A DNA stretch of 9,498 bases from an uncultured beta proteobacterium (lineage in GTDB: Bacteria; Pseudomonadota; Gammaproteobacteria; Burkholderiales; Rhodocyclaceae): positions 1 to 9,498 of the forward strand of contig CAIWVX010000140.1 of the NCBI GenBank assembly GCA_903916205.1. Reading direction: 5' to 3'. The translations under genes and the position numbers were made by a program. Numbering within the stretch: position 1 is the stretch's first letter; each line of letters starts with the position of its first letter. The notes beneath the pieces are model-generated. The model searched no databases. It worked only from the letters and a program-made list of their open reading frames with translations, and was not told the origin of the DNA. This document shows positions 6,914 to 9,498 of this stretch, piece by piece.

Positions 6914-7029
6914 GAGCGTCCACCGCAAAGGAAATCTTTAAACTCAACGGGGTTTTCTGCGATGTGTTTTTCTGTATTGCCTTTGCGAGAACTTGGGTTT
7001 ATTTGCGCCTTTGCGGTGGATGTTCGCTC
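6914..7029. repeat. Palindromic repeat element, CCACCGCAAAG type, copy 2
   Basis: The left end GAGCGTCCACCGCAAAGG and the right end CCTTTGCGGTGGA-TGTT-CGCTC form 13 + 5 matching pairs interrupted by a 4-base bulge. The inner part (AAATCTTTAAACTCAACGGG, then TTTTCTG) aligns with that of the copy at 4474-4584 in the same orientation. This copy lacks about 34 bases of the left arm between two CGCAAAG units, as if lost by slippage. It fills much of the 309 bp gap between pepN and the glycosyltransferase gene. In the rest of that gap (6867-6913, 7030-7160) I see no gene, clear promoter or clear terminator. Confidence 0.7.
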
Positions 7030-7160
7030 ATTTTCATAAGTCTCCATCCTTGGCCGCAGCCCCCTATGCACCGTTTTAATGTGGGAGACCGCGTGCGCAC
7101 AAAATCCTGCGTACCAGCGGTGGGAAGATAAAAATCGGGACATTATTTTGTCAGCGTTCT

Positions 7161-9498
7161 TTAACCCAAGGTTTTGGTCACGACTTCACGTACGTCACGC
7201 GATAAGCCGGTTTGTTGCTGTAATGATTCGAGGGCTTGGCGGGCTTGTTGCTGGCGAGGGGGATCGAAATGTTTCCAGCGGTCAAAGCTGCGTGCTAGGC
7301 GTGCCGCGACTTGCGGGTTGATGGGGTCGAGCGCGGCGATTTGTTCGGCCATGAAGCAGTAACCTTGGCCGTCGCCGGCATGGAAGTGGCGATGATTGGC
7401 GCCGAAGGTGCGTATCAGGGCGTAAACTTTGTTTGGATTGCGCCGGTTGAAGGCCGGGTGCTGGGTGAGTTTTTTAACCTGTGCCAGCGTCCCGTCGAGG
7501 CGGCTGCTGGCTTGTACGGAGAGCCATTTATCCAGTACCAAGGCTTCGTCTTTCCAGCGGGTATAGAACGCAGAAAGGGCCGCCGGGCCTTGTTCTCCGG
7601 GGGTATTGGCGAGCACCGATAAGGCCGCAAATTGGTCGGTCATGTTGTCGGCCTGGTCGAATTGCTGGCGTGCTAATGCGCGGTATTCGGCGGCATCCAG
7701 TTCGTTGAGGTACGCTAGGCAAAGGTGGCGTAAGCGCCGACGACCGGCCTCGGCGGTGGTTGGCTGGTAGGGGCTGGTCGGTGCCAGTGCGGCATAGGTT
7801 TCGGCTAATTCGTTTTTTAAGGCTTGCGCCAAGGCCCGCGCTAAACCTTGGCGGGCTTGATAGAGTGCCTCGGGATCGACTACGGTGAGTTGCTCGGCCA
7901 GCGTGGTTTCGCCGGGTAAGGTGAGGGCCTCAGCGATGAACGCGGGATCGCCGGTGCCGCGTAGAACTTTGCGCGCGGCCTCGAATACAGCGTCCGGCCA
8001 GATGACACTCTGGGCGGAGGAAGGCGCGGCGGCGGCTTTGAGGATAAGTTGCCCCAACAGGCGCTGACCGGCTTCCCAACGATTGAAGGCGTCGCTGTCA
8101 TGGGCCAGCAGGTGCGCTAAATCGGCTTCGCTGTAGGCGTAGTCGAGAATCACCGGTGCCGAGAAGTTGCGTAGCAGTGAGGGGACGGGCGCGGCGGCGA
8201 TGTTTTCGAAGACGAAACATTGTTCCGGCTGGGTGAGTTGCAAAATTTGGGTCTTGCGTCCTTCACCTAGGTCAAAATCATTGCCCTCCGGCCCCACCAA
8301 ACCGACCGCTACAGGAATCAGGTACGGCGCTTTGGTGGCTTGATTTGGTGACGGCAAACTGTGCTGGGTCAGCGTTAAGGTGTAGCGTCGGGCCGCCGCC
8401 TCATAGTTGGCGTGAGCGCTCACTCGAGGTGTTCCCGCTTGATGGTACCAGGCCATAAACGGGGTGAAGTCAAAACCACTGGCATCGGCCATCGCAGCGA
8501 CGAAGTCGTCGCAACGCACGGCCTGCCCGTCGTGGCGCTGGAAGTACAGATCCATGCCGCGCCGAAAGGCCGCTTGGCCGATCAGGGTTTGGATCATGCG
8601 GACGACTTCGGCACCTTTTTCATAGACGGTGGCGGTGTAGAAGTTGTTGATTTCGAAATAACTTTCAGGGCGTACCGGATGCGCCATTGGACCGGCATCT
8701 TCGGGGAACTGGGCGGCACGTAGGCCACGCACTTCGCGGATTCGCGCTGTTTCACGGCTGTGCGTGTCGGCCCCGAATTCTTGATCGCGAAAGACCGTTA
8801 GCCCTTCTTTGAGCGATAACTGGAACCAGTCGCGGCAGGTCACGCGATTGCCCGTCCAGTTGTGAAAGTATTCATGCGCGACGACGCGGTCAATATTTTC
8901 AAAGTCTACATCGGTGGCGACATCGGTTCGGGCGAGGACAAATTTGGTGTTGAAGATGTTGAGACCCTTGTTTTCCATGGCCCCCATGTTGAAGTCGCTG
9001 ACGGCGACGATCATGTAGTGATCAAGGTCGCATTCCAGCGCGAAACGTTGTTCGTCCCATTGCATTGATTTTTTGAGCGCGGCCATGGCGTGTGGGCACT
9101 GGTCGAGCTTGCCCGGTTCAACGTAAATGGCGAGCTGAACCTCACGACCGGAGGCGGTGCGATAGCGGTCACGCAGCACGTCGAGTTTGCCCGCCACCAA
9201 GGCGAAGAGGTAACAGGGTTTTTTGAAGGGATCTTTCCAAGTGGCGAAATGACGGCCTTGCGCTTCATCGCCGTGGTCGACCGGGTTGCCGTTGGAGAGC
9301 AGGATTGGACAGGCGACTTTGTCGGCATGGAGCGTGACGGTGAAGCATGCCATGACATCGGGACGGTCAGCAAACCAAGTGATGCGGCGGAAACCCTGCG
9401 GTTCGCATTGGGTGAAGTAGCCGTCGCGACTGCGATAGAGGCCCGAAAGCTGGGTGTTCTGATCGGGTTGAAGGCGGACTTTTGTGGTTAGACTAAAA
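7161..9498 (-). CDS. pepN: Aminopeptidase N (M1 family), N-terminus cut by window edge
   Basis: A cytoplasmic zinc aminopeptidase that removes N-terminal residues from peptides in late protein breakdown. About 778 residues are visible and the frame stays open to position 9498. The ATG at 9353 is internal, because the codons before it encode the conserved LSGLYRS, TQCEPQGFRRITWFADRPDV region of PepN. Roughly the first 90-100 residues are missing compared with the 870-residue E. coli protein. Key motifs are the substrate-binding GAMEN (codons near 8984-8970) and the zinc site HEYFHNWTGNR (HExxH at 8876-8862), with the third ligand in LKEGLTVFRDQEF 19 residues further on. The C-terminal helical domain is complete, with NMTDQFAALSVL, NPNKVYALIRTFG and NPQVAARLA, and ends TKTLG. 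No frameshift is seen. The gene starts upstream of the window, so its promoter is not visible. Confidence 0.96.
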   Translation of the reverse strand, partial: FSLTTKVRLQPDQNTQLSGLYRSRDGYFTQCEPQGFRRITWFADRPDVMACFTVTLHADKVACPILLSNGNPVDHGDEAQGRHFATWKDPFKKPCYLFALVAGKLDVLRDRYRTASGREVQLAIYVEPGKLDQCPHAMAALKKSMQWDEQRFALECDLDHYMIVAVSDFNMGAMENKGLNIFNTKFVLARTDVATDVDFENIDRVVAHEYFHNWTGNRVTCRDWFQLSLKEGLTVFRDQEFGADTHSRETARIREVRGLRAAQFPEDAGPMAHPVRPESYFEINNFYTATVYEKGAEVVRMIQTLIGQAAFRRGMDLYFQRHDGQAVRCDDFVAAMADASGFDFTPFMAWYHQAGTPRVSAHANYEAAARRYTLTLTQHSLPSPNQATKAPYLIPVAVGLVGPEGNDFDLGEGRKTQILQLTQPEQCFVFENIAAAPVPSLLRNFSAPVILDYAYSEADLAHLLAHDSDAFNRWEAGQRLLGQLILKAAAAPSSAQSVIWPDAVFEAARKVLRGTGDPAFIAEALTLPGETTLAEQLTVVDPEALYQARQGLARALAQALKNELAETYAALAPTSPYQPTTAEAGRRRLRHLCLAYLNELDAAEYRALARQQFDQADNMTDQFAALSVLANTPGEQGPAALSAFYTRWKDEALVLDKWLSVQASSRLDGTLAQVKKLTQHPAFNRRNPNKVYALIRTFGANHRHFHAGDGQGYCFMAEQIAALDPINPQVAARLARSFDRWKHFDPPRQQQARQALESLQQQTGLSRDVREVVTKTLG

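Noticed and set aside
6820..7143. A 107-codon minus-strand frame between pepN and the glycosyltransferase gene
   Set aside because: It spans the whole palindromic repeat and overlaps the start of the glycosyltransferase gene. Its composition is not protein-like, so it is taken as chance.
9351..9353. ATG at 9353 as the start of pepN
   Set aside because: Codons before it encode conserved PepN sequence up to the window edge, so the gene is simply cut off.

Overview
The window looks like a chromosomal segment of a betaproteobacterium. The clues are the gene order TorF-type porin - PII protein - AmtB, the close match of PepN to the proteobacterial family, and a sigma-54/NtrC promoter layout. Rhodocyclales or a relative is a plausible home, but that is inference. 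No phage, plasmid, transposase or CRISPR array is visible. Apart from repeats, the content is ordinary housekeeping and nitrogen-control genes.

Left part (1-1235, minus strand): a compact transcription unit. A possible 36-residue membrane peptide overlaps by 4 bp a small thioredoxin-fold protein (WCGTC motif). That gene overlaps by 8 bp the start of a membrane sensor with a periplasmic dCache domain, which leaves the window at position 1. The overlaps suggest translational coupling.

Centre-left (1236-4215, plus strand): a nitrogen-scavenging operon. Its control region holds two NtrC-type dyads 31 bp apart, an AT-rich spacer and a GG-N10-GC sigma-54 promoter. The operon encodes an outer-membrane TorF-family porin, a PII signal protein (glnK) and the AmtB ammonium channel, and ends at a strong intrinsic terminator. 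The likely logic is that nitrogen limitation activates NtrC, which switches on an outer-membrane pore, an inner-membrane ammonium channel and the PII protein that gates the channel.

Centre (4216-4604): a gene-free stretch with three different palindromic repeat elements in under 300 bp. None encodes a protein.

Right part (4605-9498, minus strand): a large TPR plus GT41 (O-GlcNAc-transferase/SPINDLY-like) glycosyltransferase, an intergenic gap (6852-7160) holding a second copy of one of the repeats, and pepN (M1 aminopeptidase N), which runs off the right edge without its N-terminus. The two related repeats lie on either side of the glycosyltransferase gene in the same orientation.

No clearly new biological system was found. 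The points most worth a second look are the complete NtrC/sigma-54 region in front of a porin of unproven substrate, the repeat cluster with its second copy across the glycosyltransferase gene, and the coupled small-ORF/thioredoxin/dCache-sensor unit.
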